Notes under the pieces: model-generated | The model's input: the letters and a program-made list of their open reading frames with translations, nothing else | The model's database searches: none | Told to the model about the DNA's origin: nothing | Translations under genes and position numbers: made by a program | NCBI RefSeq assembly: GCF_037414475.1 | Contig: NZ_CP147913.1 | Coordinates: 4,896,001-4,960,000 of the forward strand | Source of the DNA: Myxococcus stipitatus | Lineage (GTDB): Bacteria > Myxococcota > Myxococcia > Myxococcales > Myxococcaceae | DNA: 64,000 nucleotides | Reading direction: 5' to 3' | Shown here: in pieces, positions 7,035-15,556 of the stretch | How positions within the stretch are numbered: the stretch's first letter is position 1 | Layout: each line of letters opens with the position of its first letter

Positions 7035-9992
7035 CTAGGGGTTGGGAAGACCCCAGCTCTGCGCACCGACCGCCCAGTCCGCGCGCATGTTCGTGTCCGT
7101 CGCGCTGACGCGGCGGACGCTGTTGCCGTCCGGCGTCGTGGAGACGTTGGTCCAATCCGCGGAGACCTCGACGGCCTTCGGGGTCGAGGTCGCCGTGCAG
7201 GGCGCGCCGCCGCAGCTGGAGGGCAGCCACACGCCGTTGGCCTGGGCGGCCTGGATGTTCGCGTAGTAGTCCCCCGGAGGCGAGTTGGTCGCGTGCGCGA
7301 ACGGAACGGCGTCCTGGACCTGGCCCAGCGCATCCCTCACCACGAGGACCCGGCTGGAGTAGGCGATGGCCGCGGTGCCATTCCCCCTGAAGTCCCAGGC
7401 GGTGTCGTAGTTGATGGCGACGGTGGCCTTGGGGAACTGGTCCTTCGCGGTGGTCTCACCCTGGTAGGCCGTATCGGCCGGGTTGAGGTGGAGGACGATG
7501 AGGTCACCCGCCGCCACCTGGACGTCGGGGAGCTCGGCGAGCGTGGTGGGGGAGACGAAGTCCTGCTGGAACAGGATGCCCTTCGTGGAGCCGCCGGTCA
7601 CGACCAGGAACTCGACCAGGTCCCGGCTGCCGCTGACGTTGGGCTGCACCTCGTTGATGCGCAGGACGGCGGGGGCGCGGTAGCCCGAGAACGTCTGCGT
7701 GTTGTCCGGGGCGATGACGGCGCCGCCCGCCGTGTCCTTCACCGAACTGGCGACGGTGATGGTGTACGCGTCGCCGGCCGTCTGGGTGGACGTGGTCAGG
7801 GTGACCTGCTTGCCCACCACCTGCACCTCCGTGGCCGTCAGTCCGTTGGAGAAGGTGAACTGGCTGGCCGCGTTGGTGATGCTCGCCGCCTCGATGTTGC
7901 GGCTGAACGTCAGCACCACCGAGGTGAGGGAGCCCGCGTCCGCGCGGGTGAGCTTGGGCGCCGCGCAACCCAGCACCAGGTCGGAGGCCGACAGGACGGA
8001 CGGCTGGGCATTGGCGTTGAAGCGCCACATCGCGCCGGTGAAGTCGAACGTGCAGTTCGTCCCAATCTCCAGCACCTGGTTGAGGGCCGTGGGAATCCGG
8101 AGCAGGAAGGTGGAGGTGCCCGCCGTCACGCCGGTGGTCTTCACCTGGAAGCCGAGGAACCCCGTCCCCTGGGCCGTGCCATTGTTGAGGATGGTGCCGC
8201 CCTTGAGGGTGATGAGCTCGTTCTCGTAGTTGTTCAGCGCGCTCACCAGGTCGGTCGACGCGCTGTGGTCCACCGCGAGGCCCGGCGGGGTGGCCGTCGA
8301 CAGGTTCCGCACGGGGTGGCCCTGGCTCAGGCGCGAGAAGCCGCTGATGGAGGAGACCATCTTGTTGCTGCCGGCGGTGGGCTGCTCCTTGGCCGCGGCG
8401 GTCAGGCTCACCCGGTCACCGACGGCGACCTGGGTGGCGAGCGTCGCGTCCTTGACGAACACCGCGGGGCCGTTGGGCTCCGCCTGGATGAAGAAGCCGA
8501 CGGGCTCCGTGGCTCCCTGGCCCTGGAAGGCGGGCTTGACGGCCGTGACGAACGCCCCCGTCACCGGGAGGTCGATGGGGCCCACCGCGGCATCCAGCAT
8601 GGCCTGAATCTGCGCGGAGGTCTGCGCGGGCGTGGGGCCGTTGCCCTGCTCACACGCGTGCGTCGTGGGGTTGCACTGCTCGGTGGGGCCGCAGTGGTCG
8701 TTGGTGAGGCACTGCACGCACTCCGTCTTGTTGTTGCAGTGCGGCGTGGCGGCGTTGACGCCCGCGCACTGGGCATCCGTCACGCAGACCGCGCACTGGC
8801 CGCGGCTGTTGTCAGCCTGGGTGTCGCAGAAGTCGCGGTTGCTGCCGTTCACGGCCGCGCACTGCGCATCCGTCGTGCAGCCGCAGAAGTTGCCGCTGTT
8901 GCACGCCGGCTGGACCGCGTCGCAGAGGTGGGTGTCGGTGGCGGTGCACTCGACGCAGGCCGCGGGCGCCGGGTCGACGCGGCAGACCGGGGTCTCAGGC
9001 GTCGTGGAGCAGGAGTCGTTGTCGATGCAGCCCTCGCAGGAGTTGCCGTCGGCGCTGCACGTCTGGGACGCCGCGCAACCCTCGGTCGCGTTGCACACCT
9101 TGCACGCGCCCACGCCATTGTTCGCCGTGGGGTCGCAGATGTTGGTGGGCGACGAGCAGCCCAGGTCGGGGCTCGTCTGGGTGTCCATGCAGGCCTTGCA
9201 CGCGCCCGCGCCGTTGTTCGCGCTCACGTCGCAGAGGGGCGCCGCGGCCGAGCAGCCCGTGTCCTGGCCGGTGCCCGCGGCGGTGTCGAAGCACGACTTG
9301 CAGACACCCAGGCCGTTGTTGGCGGAGGTGTCGCAGACCGGCGTCTGCGCGGAGCAGCCCGTGTCCTGGCCGCTGCCCGTGGCGGAGTCCGTGCAAGCCT
9401 TGCACGCGCCCGCGCCGTTGTTCGCGGCGGTGTCACAGATGGGCGACTGCGCGGAGCAGCCCGTGTCCTGGTTCGTGCCCGTGGCGGAGTCCGTGCAAGC
9501 CTTGCACAGGCCCTTGCCACCGTTGGCGGTGATGTCACACATGGGCGTCGCGGACGCGCAGCCCTCGTCCTGGCCCGTCCCCACGACGGAGTCGAGGCAG
9601 CTGCGGCACACGCCAAAGCGGCCCGAGCTGACGTCACACAGCTCGCCCGAGGCACACGCCGGCGAACACGTCACACCCGCGTCGCTGCCCGCATCCGTCC
9701 CGGCGTCGGTGCCGGCATCCGTGCCCGCGTCGGTACCGGCGTCGGTGCCCGCGTCGGTGCCGGCGTCCGTGCCCGCGTCGGTGCCAGCATCCGTGCCCGC
9801 GTCGGGCTCCGGGGGCTGGTTGACGGGACGTTGCTCACACGTCCCTGACTTGCAAACCCATTCCTTGTCCGCGTCGGGCTCGCCCTTTTCGGTGCGACAG
9901 TCAAACGGGTCGACGCACTCATCTCCACAGCCCGTGCCGAACGTGACGAGCACGGCGGTCATGAGCGCCGGAAGCAGATTCCGCTTCAGCAT
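7035..9992 (-). CDS. Cys-rich lipoprotein with DAGT tract and lamin-tail-like C-terminus
   Basis: 985 residues. The signal and lipobox end at Cys22 (VLVTFGTGC). Residues 63-106 are eleven tetrapeptides (nine DAGT, then DAGS and DAGV). From about 107 to 260 there are repeats of ~38 residues with the pattern C-x2-C-(T/F/M)D...QDTGCS...CD..ANNG.G.CK, a Cys-rich extracellular repeat common in myxobacterial surface proteins. The region about 455-630 looks like an OB/Ig-type domain, with an Ig-like domain at about 650-740. About 745-860 begins LRINEVQPN and DLVEFLVV, resembling lamin-tail (LTD) domains. Likely a secreted, lipid-anchored surface protein; no enzyme motif is seen. Followed by a strong terminator. 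Confidence 0.85.
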   Translation of the reverse strand: MLKRNLLPALMTAVLVTFGTGCGDECVDPFDCRTEKGEPDADKEWVCKSGTCEQRPVNQPPEPDAGTDAGTDAGTDAGTDAGTDAGTDAGTDAGTDAGTDAGSDAGVTCSPACASGELCDVSSGRFGVCRSCLDSVVGTGQDEGCASATPMCDITANGGKGLCKACTDSATGTNQDTGCSAQSPICDTAANNGAGACKACTDSATGSGQDTGCSAQTPVCDTSANNGLGVCKSCFDTAAGTGQDTGCSAAAPLCDVSANNGAGACKACMDTQTSPDLGCSSPTNICDPTANNGVGACKVCNATEGCAASQTCSADGNSCEGCIDNDSCSTTPETPVCRVDPAPAACVECTATDTHLCDAVQPACNSGNFCGCTTDAQCAAVNGSNRDFCDTQADNSRGQCAVCVTDAQCAGVNAATPHCNNKTECVQCLTNDHCGPTEQCNPTTHACEQGNGPTPAQTSAQIQAMLDAAVGPIDLPVTGAFVTAVKPAFQGQGATEPVGFFIQAEPNGPAVFVKDATLATQVAVGDRVSLTAAAKEQPTAGSNKMVSSISGFSRLSQGHPVRNLSTATPPGLAVDHSASTDLVSALNNYENELITLKGGTILNNGTAQGTGFLGFQVKTTGVTAGTSTFLLRIPTALNQVLEIGTNCTFDFTGAMWRFNANAQPSVLSASDLVLGCAAPKLTRADAGSLTSVVLTFSRNIEAASITNAASQFTFSNGLTATEVQVVGKQVTLTTSTQTAGDAYTITVASSVKDTAGGAVIAPDNTQTFSGYRAPAVLRINEVQPNVSGSRDLVEFLVVTGGSTKGILFQQDFVSPTTLAELPDVQVAAGDLIVLHLNPADTAYQGETTAKDQFPKATVAINYDTAWDFRGNGTAAIAYSSRVLVVRDALGQVQDAVPFAHATNSPPGDYYANIQAAQANGVWLPSSCGGAPCTATSTPKAVEVSADWTNVSTTPDGNSVRRVSATDTNMRADWAVGAQSWGLPNP
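9095..9620 (-). repeat. Direct repeats (about 114 bp) encoding Cys-rich modules
   Basis: Five to six tandem DNA copies encode the C-x2-C...QDTGC...CD..ANNG modules of the Cys-rich lipoprotein. Neighbouring copies are clearly similar at DNA level (recurring gagcagcccgtgtcctgg and ccgttgttcgcg), suggesting expansion by unequal recombination. Confidence 0.7.
9674..9806 (-). repeat. 12-bp tandem repeat encoding (DAGT)n
   Basis: Eleven consecutive 12-bp units encode DAGT (nine units), DAGS and DAGV just after the lipobox region of the lipoprotein at 7035-9992. Units differ mostly at synonymous positions (gcgtcggtgccg and gcatccgtgccc variants). The in-frame unit length means slippage would change the spacer length without breaking the gene. 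Confidence 0.85.
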
Positions 9993-10069
9993 TCAGTCCC
10001 CTCCCAGGGATGCGATTGAAATTTCGCACCCCCATTACACCTGAACTCAAGGAGGGTCCAACACGGGGC

Positions 10070-10095
10070 CCTCGTGACACCTGTGTGTCACGAGG
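10070..10095. terminator. Perfect 11-bp stem-loop after the M64 peptidase gene
   Basis: CCTCGTGACAC (10070-10080) and GTGTCACGAGG (10085-10095) pair perfectly around a 4-base loop, about 25 bases beyond the peptidase stop (10121, minus strand) and upstream of the Cys-rich lipoprotein start at 9992. There is no T-tract on either strand, so an operator is an alternative to a terminator. Confidence 0.5.
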
Positions 10096-10120
10096 TAATC
10101 TCCTGAAATATCTCAGTGTC

Positions 10121-11539
10121 TCACGGGGCCTTCTTGAGTGTCTGGGGACGCGGGCCTGTGTACAGATTGATGACTTGAGAAATCGCGTTTTGACACACCG
10201 AGCAGAAGGGGACGCGGTCCCGGGTGAACATCACGCAATCCAGCTGGGGCCGGTAGTACCCGTGGGCCTCGTAGTGGGCGCCCTCGAAAGCACCCACCTT
10301 TCCTGAGTACTTCTGAGAAGACAGGAACTTCTCCTCCCAGTCGCGCTGGGCGATGAAGACCGCGTCCATCTCCGACTCGGGCTTCTTCTCGGCGCGCACC
10401 TGGCGGCGGCGCGCCTGGATGTCGTTGGAGTGCGTCTCATAGGCCTCCTTCTCCCAGGGCGTGGGCAGGGGCGTGCCGGGCGTCACCAGGTGCTTCCACT
10501 TGACGTTCTCCGGGTCCTTGAGCGCGGTGACGTTCTTCTCCCACGGCTCCAGCCGGTCCGCGGCTGGGAGAAGGAAGGACTCCGACGTGTAGTACTCGTC
10601 GGAGAGGCCGGCGAAGTGGTGCCCGAACTCGTGCACGAAGACGTAGGGCGCCCACAGGCTGTCGGCGGACACCGTGCCGTAGAGGCCGAAGATGCCTCCG
10701 CCGCCGTACGTCTTGCTGTTGGTCAGGATTTCCACGAACTCATAGGGCGCGAACGCGGACACCTCGCGGAAGGCCTTGTTGTCGAAGGTGAGGAGGTAGC
10801 GCTCGCTGCGGAACGCGTCATAGGTGGTGCCCACCGGTGAGCGCCGGTGGATGCCGGTGGAGGGCCGGGAGATTCCCGACTGCGCGGCGGCCGGCATCAG
10901 CCCCCAGACGTTGAAGTCGGACTTGCGCTCCTTGAACGGGGAGAAGGTGAAGAGGGTGTCCACCATGCGGCGGGCGTCCTTCTCGAACTTGGAGCGCTCC
11001 GCCTCGGTGTAGCCGTCGCCCAGGATGAGCAGGTCCACCTTCTGCTCCGGCGGACCACTCTCCCAGAGCTTCAGGAGCGGCCCGGGGGCCGGAGGCGAGG
11101 ACGTGTCCACGAGCATGTCCTTGGGGTCCACCACGAGCGACCAGATTTCCCGGAACGCGTTCTGCTCATCGCGCTTCTTGAGGAGCACCTGGACGGGGCG
11201 CTCGGGCCGGGGGAAGCGCAGCGACTCGTGGAACGTGCGGTTCTGGCTCTTCGCCTCGCCCGTGAGCTCCCACTCGCCATAGATGGACGCGAAGCCGCGC
11301 GAGTAGAGGATTTGGTTCGTGTCCCTGTCGCGCACCTCGAACAGGTACTTGCCCAGGTTGGTGTCGTCGAGCGTCCGCTCGGGGTGGCCCGGCCAGGGCA
11401 GCGGCTCAATCACGACGCGGTCGAGGCTGAAGCGCTCCTCGGTCGCGTTGCCGGTATGGAAGTAGTCCACCCGAAGGGTGCGAGGGGCCGCGGCGGATGC
11501 GCTCGTGGCCAGGAGCAAGGCAAGAAGGACACGCGTCAT
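10121..11539 (-). CDS. M64-family (IgA-peptidase-like) zinc metallopeptidase
   Basis: 472 residues from the ATG at 11539; a GTG three codons upstream is possible. An N-terminal signal peptide (VLLALLLATSASA) predicts export. The zinc site HEFGHHFAGLSDEY matches the M64 signature HExxHxxxxxxD. The segment LLILGDGYTEAERSKFEKD is typical of the start of the M64 catalytic domain. A C-terminal DCVMFTRDRVPFCSVC segment is also characteristic, with Cys pairs probably forming disulfides. An N-terminal beta domain of ~150 residues precedes the peptidase. Likely secreted or surface-located and probably nutritional or predatory (inference). It is flanked by other exported proteins on the same strand, without obvious coupling. 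Confidence 0.9.
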   Translation of the reverse strand: MTRVLLALLLATSASAAAPRTLRVDYFHTGNATEERFSLDRVVIEPLPWPGHPERTLDDTNLGKYLFEVRDRDTNQILYSRGFASIYGEWELTGEAKSQNRTFHESLRFPRPERPVQVLLKKRDEQNAFREIWSLVVDPKDMLVDTSSPPAPGPLLKLWESGPPEQKVDLLILGDGYTEAERSKFEKDARRMVDTLFTFSPFKERKSDFNVWGLMPAAAQSGISRPSTGIHRRSPVGTTYDAFRSERYLLTFDNKAFREVSAFAPYEFVEILTNSKTYGGGGIFGLYGTVSADSLWAPYVFVHEFGHHFAGLSDEYYTSESFLLPAADRLEPWEKNVTALKDPENVKWKHLVTPGTPLPTPWEKEAYETHSNDIQARRRQVRAEKKPESEMDAVFIAQRDWEEKFLSSQKYSGKVGAFEGAHYEAHGYYRPQLDCVMFTRDRVPFCSVCQNAISQVINLYTGPRPQTLKKAP

Positions 11540-11605
11540 GCGCGTCACTCTATGCGGTACCCACGGGGTTGGCGTGGGCGGGCAGCCGGCTTGAAGACCG
11601 GAACG

Positions 11606-13132
11606 CTAGAAGGCTCCGGACAAGCTGGCGGAGACGGCCTCACCATCCGCCGCGACGCCCACCGACACCGGGGGCGGAGCCATCTGTGACGGCGACACGA
11701 GGAACAACACCGCCCCCGTCACCACCGCCGCGCCGCCTCCCACGAGCAGGCCCGTGAGGAGATTGTTCTTCTGAATCAGCGAGTTCCTCAGCCGCAGGGA
11801 ATCCTGGTCCGTGGAGAGGATGCGGCCGTTCTGGGCCCGCTTCTCCAGGTCATCCACATCCTTCTGCGCCATCAAACGCACCGCGCCCGCGCCGCCCAAC
11901 GCGGCGACCCCCGCGCCCAGCAGGACGTACGAGGCGACGCGCAGTCCCGGAGTGGAGGCGGACGCGGGGCCCGTGACTCCTTCCGTGAGGCGGTCCGGCG
12001 CGTTGATATCCACGGTGCCCGCGGGGGAGCCGCCACCGGCCTTGTCCCCCGGGGTCGCCGGATGCTCCCAGGGCGGCCGGCCGTCGGCGTTCATCACGAC
12101 GAGCTTGGAAGGGGAGCGGCCCGTCGTCACGAAGTCCACCAGGGCGGAGAGGGCCTCGGCCGGAGCATCCAGACCCTGGGTCTTGAATCCCCCCTCGCGC
12201 AGCTTCTGACCTCCCTTGACGTTGAGCACCGTGGCCGCGAACCACTTGGGTCCGCTGCTGGAGCGCTCCAGCCGCACGACGATGACCTCCTCGACGCCCA
12301 CCGTGACGCCCAGCCGGACCGCATAACTCAGCACGCGCTCGTCGCTGCTGTCCGGCGCGGTCAGACAGGGGAACGGCGTGGCGGTGACGGAGCCCTCATA
12401 GGCCATGTCCACGAGCAGCGGCGTTTCCGCGCCGTGTGCTTGAAGCTGCCGGGGGAAGCTGACCGCGCCGTCCTTCACCAGCGTCACGTCATAGGTGCCC
12501 GCGGGCACGTCGAGGGTCAGCGGCGTCTGGCCCACCTTCTTCCCGTCGAGATAGACCTCCGCGCCCGGAACGATGGTGCGGACCGAGAGCGTCACCTTGC
12601 GCGCCGTGTTCAGCTCGCGCCGCAGCTTGTCGAAGCCCTGGCGCACCGAGGGCGCGAAGAAGTCCGGGTCCAGCTTGTGGGTGGGCTCGAGCCGCAGCAC
12701 GTTGCGGAACGCGGCGTCGCTCTCCTTGGGGCGCCCCATGGACCGGTAGTTCAGTCCCTGAAGGAGCTGGGCACCGGCGAAGAGCTTCCATCGCGCGTCG
12801 CCCACGGGCAGCCGGATGATTTGCTGGAGCACCTCATCGAGGGCCTGGGCGGCCTTGCCATGGCGGCTCTCGTAGAAGTGGTCCTGGGCCGTGTCGAGCT
12901 GCCGCTGGAGGTCCTCGTAGCTGCGGGCGGGCTGAGGGAAGAGCCGCTCGCTGAACTCCGTGGCGCTCAGGACGTCATGCTCCGGGCGGGACACGAGGGC
13001 GCCCAGGAACGCGTTGGCCTGGCTGCCCAGCTCCGCGTCCTTGCAGTCGCCGCTGGCGACGACCATGCGGCGGGGGGCCGCCAGGACGGACAGGGGGAGG
13101 ATGCAGCTCAGGATGAACAGGATGGCTCGCAT
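11606..13132 (-). CDS. Exported PEGA-domain protein with C-terminal membrane segments
   Basis: 508 residues from the ATG at 13132, chosen because the signal peptide MRAILFILSCILPLSVLA starts there; a longer frame upstream adds a basic, non-signal leader. About residues 65-165 look TPR-like or helical (tetratricopeptide-style FAGAQLLQGLNYRSMGRPKESDAA). Residues about 170-240 form a PEGA domain (AEVYLDGKKVGQTPLTLDVPAGTYDVTLVKDG), a surface beta domain thought to hold S-layer or cell-wall proteins. Near the C-terminus are two hydrophobic stretches (YVLLGAGVAALGGAGAV and LLVGGGAAVVTGAVLFLV). The arrangement of TPR, PEGA and two C-terminal helices recurs in myxobacterial proteins. Function unknown. 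It is divergent from the SDR gene at 13418. Confidence 0.8.
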   Translation of the reverse strand: MRAILFILSCILPLSVLAAPRRMVVASGDCKDAELGSQANAFLGALVSRPEHDVLSATEFSERLFPQPARSYEDLQRQLDTAQDHFYESRHGKAAQALDEVLQQIIRLPVGDARWKLFAGAQLLQGLNYRSMGRPKESDAAFRNVLRLEPTHKLDPDFFAPSVRQGFDKLRRELNTARKVTLSVRTIVPGAEVYLDGKKVGQTPLTLDVPAGTYDVTLVKDGAVSFPRQLQAHGAETPLLVDMAYEGSVTATPFPCLTAPDSSDERVLSYAVRLGVTVGVEEVIVVRLERSSSGPKWFAATVLNVKGGQKLREGGFKTQGLDAPAEALSALVDFVTTGRSPSKLVVMNADGRPPWEHPATPGDKAGGGSPAGTVDINAPDRLTEGVTGPASASTPGLRVASYVLLGAGVAALGGAGAVRLMAQKDVDDLEKRAQNGRILSTDQDSLRLRNSLIQKNNLLTGLLVGGGAAVVTGAVLFLVSPSQMAPPPVSVGVAADGEAVSASLSGAF

Positions 13133-13417
13133 GCCGCGCCTCTCATGGGCTTGGAAGGGATTTGCGTGGCGCCCGATGCAGGCCGCGTTCCGTCGCACGC
13201 CCACCCGCCGCATTCACATACCAGCCCCCTCCCGCTTCCTTCAAACCCGGCTCGCGCCATCCCGGGGGTGGACACCCGTCCGAGCGCTGGAACCGCGCCG
13301 CCGCCCGCCCACCGGGGGAGCCCCCATGGGTCCGGGGCGCTCCGGGTCGCAATCCCCATCTTGGCCCTGAGGCCACCGGCACCAGGCACCATCTCACCCA
13401 GGGGGGAGGCCGCGGAC

Positions 13418-14410
13418 ATGAGTCGTGGATGGAAGAACCGCGTCGTCGTCATCACCGGAGCGTCCAATGACACCGGCCGCGCCACGGCCCGCGCCCTCGC
13501 GCGCAAGGGTGTCCAACTGGTGCTCGCCTCCCGCCGCGAGGCGCCGCTCGGGGACCTGGTCCGCGAATGCCAGTCCCTGGGCGTGCGCGCCATCCCCGTC
13601 CACCTGGACAGCGGCGACGCCGACTCCGTGCGAACGCTGGCGTGGGAGGCCTTGCGAGCCTTTGGCCGCTTCGATGCGTGGATCAACAACGCGGGCGACT
13701 TTCTCACCGGCAGCCTGGAGGAGACGCCGGACGACTCCTTCCGCCAGCTCCTGGAGACCCACTTCCTGGGCACCGTCCAATGCACCCGCGCCGCCGTGGC
13801 CTGGTTCCGGCGCCAGGGGTACGGCACCGTCGTCAACGTCGCGTCATCCTTCGGCGCGGCGGCGGCGCCCTATGTCAGCGCCTCCGTCGCGTCCCGGCAG
13901 GCCGTGCAAGGCTTCACCGCCTCCGTCCGCCAGGAGCTCCTGGGCACGGGCATCCACGTGTGCACCGTGATTCCCTCCGCCATCGACGCGGCGCTGTGGC
14001 ACCACACCGCCAACTACACCGACTGGCGCACGCACCCGGAGGAGCCCGTCCACGCGCCCGAGCGGGTGGCGCGCGCCATCCTCCACGTCCTTCGCGAACC
14101 GCGGGCGGAGGTGAGGGTGGGACCCTCGCCCCGGACGCTCGGCGGCATGTCCGGTCTCTTGCCCCGCTTCCTGTCCGGCGCCGTCCAGGCGCGACACGCC
14201 AGAAGCGAACGCCAGGCTCCGACTTCCGGCGGGCGCTTCCTCCTACCGTTGGCCGGCGCCGCCGTGTGTGGGGGTGTGTCCTCCCGCCGGAAGAAGACCC
14301 TGCGCCGGCTGCTGCTGGCCGGAGGGGTGATGGCCACGGCCGCCTTCTTGAGGAGCGAGCGGGCTCGGCAACGGCTCTCCGAGCGGGTTGGTCTCGCACT
14401 CGGAGTGTGA
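13418..14410 (+). CDS. SDR-family protein with altered catalytic residues and C-terminal hydrophobic helix
   Basis: 330 residues; the ATG at 13418 has GGGGGAGG about 10 bases upstream. The fold is a short-chain dehydrogenase (NNAG 90-93, VNVASS around 139-144, and PYVSASVASRQAVQGF). The family YxxxK catalytic pair is replaced by Ser156-xxx-Arg160, and the TGxxxGxG nucleotide loop reads TGASNDTG (13-20), with Asp at the middle Gly. Asn90 and Ser143/144 remain. A C-terminal extension (about 250-330) is basic with a hydrophobic segment LLLAGGVMATAAFL, suggesting membrane association. It could be a pseudo-enzyme or scaffold rather than an oxidoreductase. Relatives with this C-terminal layout occur in myxobacteria. 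It is followed by a lipid-kinase-like gene on the same strand. Confidence 0.85.
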   Translation: MSRGWKNRVVVITGASNDTGRATARALARKGVQLVLASRREAPLGDLVRECQSLGVRAIPVHLDSGDADSVRTLAWEALRAFGRFDAWINNAGDFLTGSLEETPDDSFRQLLETHFLGTVQCTRAAVAWFRRQGYGTVVNVASSFGAAAAPYVSASVASRQAVQGFTASVRQELLGTGIHVCTVIPSAIDAALWHHTANYTDWRTHPEEPVHAPERVARAILHVLREPRAEVRVGPSPRTLGGMSGLLPRFLSGAVQARHARSERQAPTSGGRFLLPLAGAAVCGGVSSRRKKTLRRLLLAGGVMATAAFLRSERARQRLSERVGLALGV

Positions 14411-14488
14411 AGTTCACATTGTCGTTCCGGCTCCTCCATCAAGGGCCGTGACCGGGCTATGACACGGCCCGAGGAAAGTCCGCGCGCC

Positions 14489-15496
14489 ATGACCGACATC
14501 GCGGTTCTCGTCAATCTGCGTGCCCGCCGCGGCTCCGAGGGAGTCGGCGGACTGGTGCAACGCTTCCTTCCCCGAGCCCGCGTCGCGCTCACCCGCTCGC
14601 TGGATGAAGCCCGTCACTGGATTTCCGACCAGCTGAGGCCCAACCCCCCCTCGCTCCTGTTGGCGGGAGGAGGTGACGGCACGATTACGGGGCTGCTCAA
14701 CGAGCTGCGCGCGGCGGGGGTCGCCCTGCCGGCCATCGGTGTGCTGCCCATGGGCACCGGCAACGCGTGGGCCCGCGTCACCGGAGCTCCCCGTCCCGCC
14801 GTGGCGCTCAAGCAGATCGCCGCGGTGGGTGAGCGCCTGCCTCCGCTGCGCCCGTTCTCCCTGGTTCGCGTGGACGGCAAGGTCGCGCCGTTCGCGGGCA
14901 CGGGCTGGGACGCGGAGATGATTCAAGACTTCAAGGATCAGCTCGCGGCGTCGGGCCCGCTGCGCAGTCAGCAGGCGGGGCTTCGCGGCTACCTGTCCGC
15001 CATGTTCACCCGGACGGTGCCCCGGCACATGTTCGGCTCCGGCAACCCGCGCGTCTCCGTCTACAACATGGGGGATGACGCGCTCACGGTGGACGCGAAA
15101 GGCCACGTGATTCCCGTGCCCGGAGGGCACAAGGGCGCGCTCCTGTACGAGGGCCCCGCGGGAGTCGCGGGCGCGGCCACCACGCCCGAGTGGGGCTTTG
15201 GCTTCAAGGCCTTCCCCTTCGCGCAGGCGGTGCCCCACCGGCTGTCCGTGCGTGTCTATGGCGCAAGCGTGCTGGAGGCCACGCGCAACATGTTCCGCCT
15301 GTGGCGCGGCGCGCACCCCATGCCGCACATGCACGACTGGTTCGTCCAGCGGCTGCGCATGGACTTCGACCGCGAGGTGCCCTTCCAGATGGGCGGCGAC
15401 GTGATTGGCCTGCGTCGCTCGGTGGAGTTCGACCTGGCCGAGGAGAGCGTCCAGCTGGTCGACTGGCACAAGCTGTCGCGCATGGTGGATGCGTAG
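14489..15496 (+). CDS. Diacylglycerol-kinase-family lipid kinase
   Basis: 335 residues from the ATG at 14489 (GAGGA 14 bases upstream); an ATG at 14459 would add ten residues. The N-terminus DIAVLVNLRARRG and the GGGDGT nucleotide-binding motif, with LPMGTGNAWAR, are diagnostic of the DAGK catalytic domain (DgkB/YegS/sphingosine-kinase-like). The C-terminal half has the expected beta-sandwich (GWGFGFKAFPFAQAVPHRLSVRVYG, then FQMGGDVIGLRRSVEFDLAE). It would phosphorylate a lipid hydroxyl group with ATP at the inner membrane face; substrate unknown. It lies 48-78 bases behind the SDR gene and could be co-transcribed with it, perhaps in lipid modification (inference). Confidence 0.88.
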   Translation: MTDIAVLVNLRARRGSEGVGGLVQRFLPRARVALTRSLDEARHWISDQLRPNPPSLLLAGGGDGTITGLLNELRAAGVALPAIGVLPMGTGNAWARVTGAPRPAVALKQIAAVGERLPPLRPFSLVRVDGKVAPFAGTGWDAEMIQDFKDQLAASGPLRSQQAGLRGYLSAMFTRTVPRHMFGSGNPRVSVYNMGDDALTVDAKGHVIPVPGGHKGALLYEGPAGVAGAATTPEWGFGFKAFPFAQAVPHRLSVRVYGASVLEATRNMFRLWRGAHPMPHMHDWFVQRLRMDFDREVPFQMGGDVIGLRRSVEFDLAEESVQLVDWHKLSRMVDA

Positions 15497-15517
15497 CGTC
15501 CGCGTCCGCGCGCGTCG

Positions 15518-15556
15518 TTGACTCGGGTGTGCCGTGAACACTATGCCGGCACACCG
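15518..15556 (+). promoter_or_regulatory. Promoter/operator of the NUDIX regulator gene, leaderless
   Basis: TTGACT (15518-15523) and TATGCC (15542-15547) are spaced 18 bases. Between and over them sit GTGT-N7-ACAC (15527-15541) and a perfect 8-bp dyad, GTGTGCCG (15527-15534) with CGGCACAC (15547-15554). The GTG start at 15556 is only 8 bases after the -10-like hexamer, implying a leaderless or nearly leaderless mRNA. The same GTGT-N7-ACACTATG core recurs before the next operon at 16324, so it is probably the regulator's own operator (inference). Confidence 0.6.

Noticed and set aside
9674-9806. CRISPR-like array
   Set aside because: Repeats are contiguous 12-bp units without spacers and are in frame with a coding sequence.
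7293-9848. 851-codon plus-strand frame over the Cys-rich lipoprotein
   Set aside because: Arg/Val/Gly/Ala-only composition without domains; it is the antisense frame of a clear minus-strand gene.
12062-13417. Long open frame upstream of the SDR gene on the plus strand
   Set aside because: It is the shadow of the PEGA-domain gene on the other strand; the SDR start at 13418 has its own ribosome-binding site.
14405-14418. TGTGAA-N-TTCACA palindrome over the SDR stop as a CRP site
   Set aside because: CRP sites have six bases between TGTGA and TCACA; here there are three. It also lies over the stop codon.
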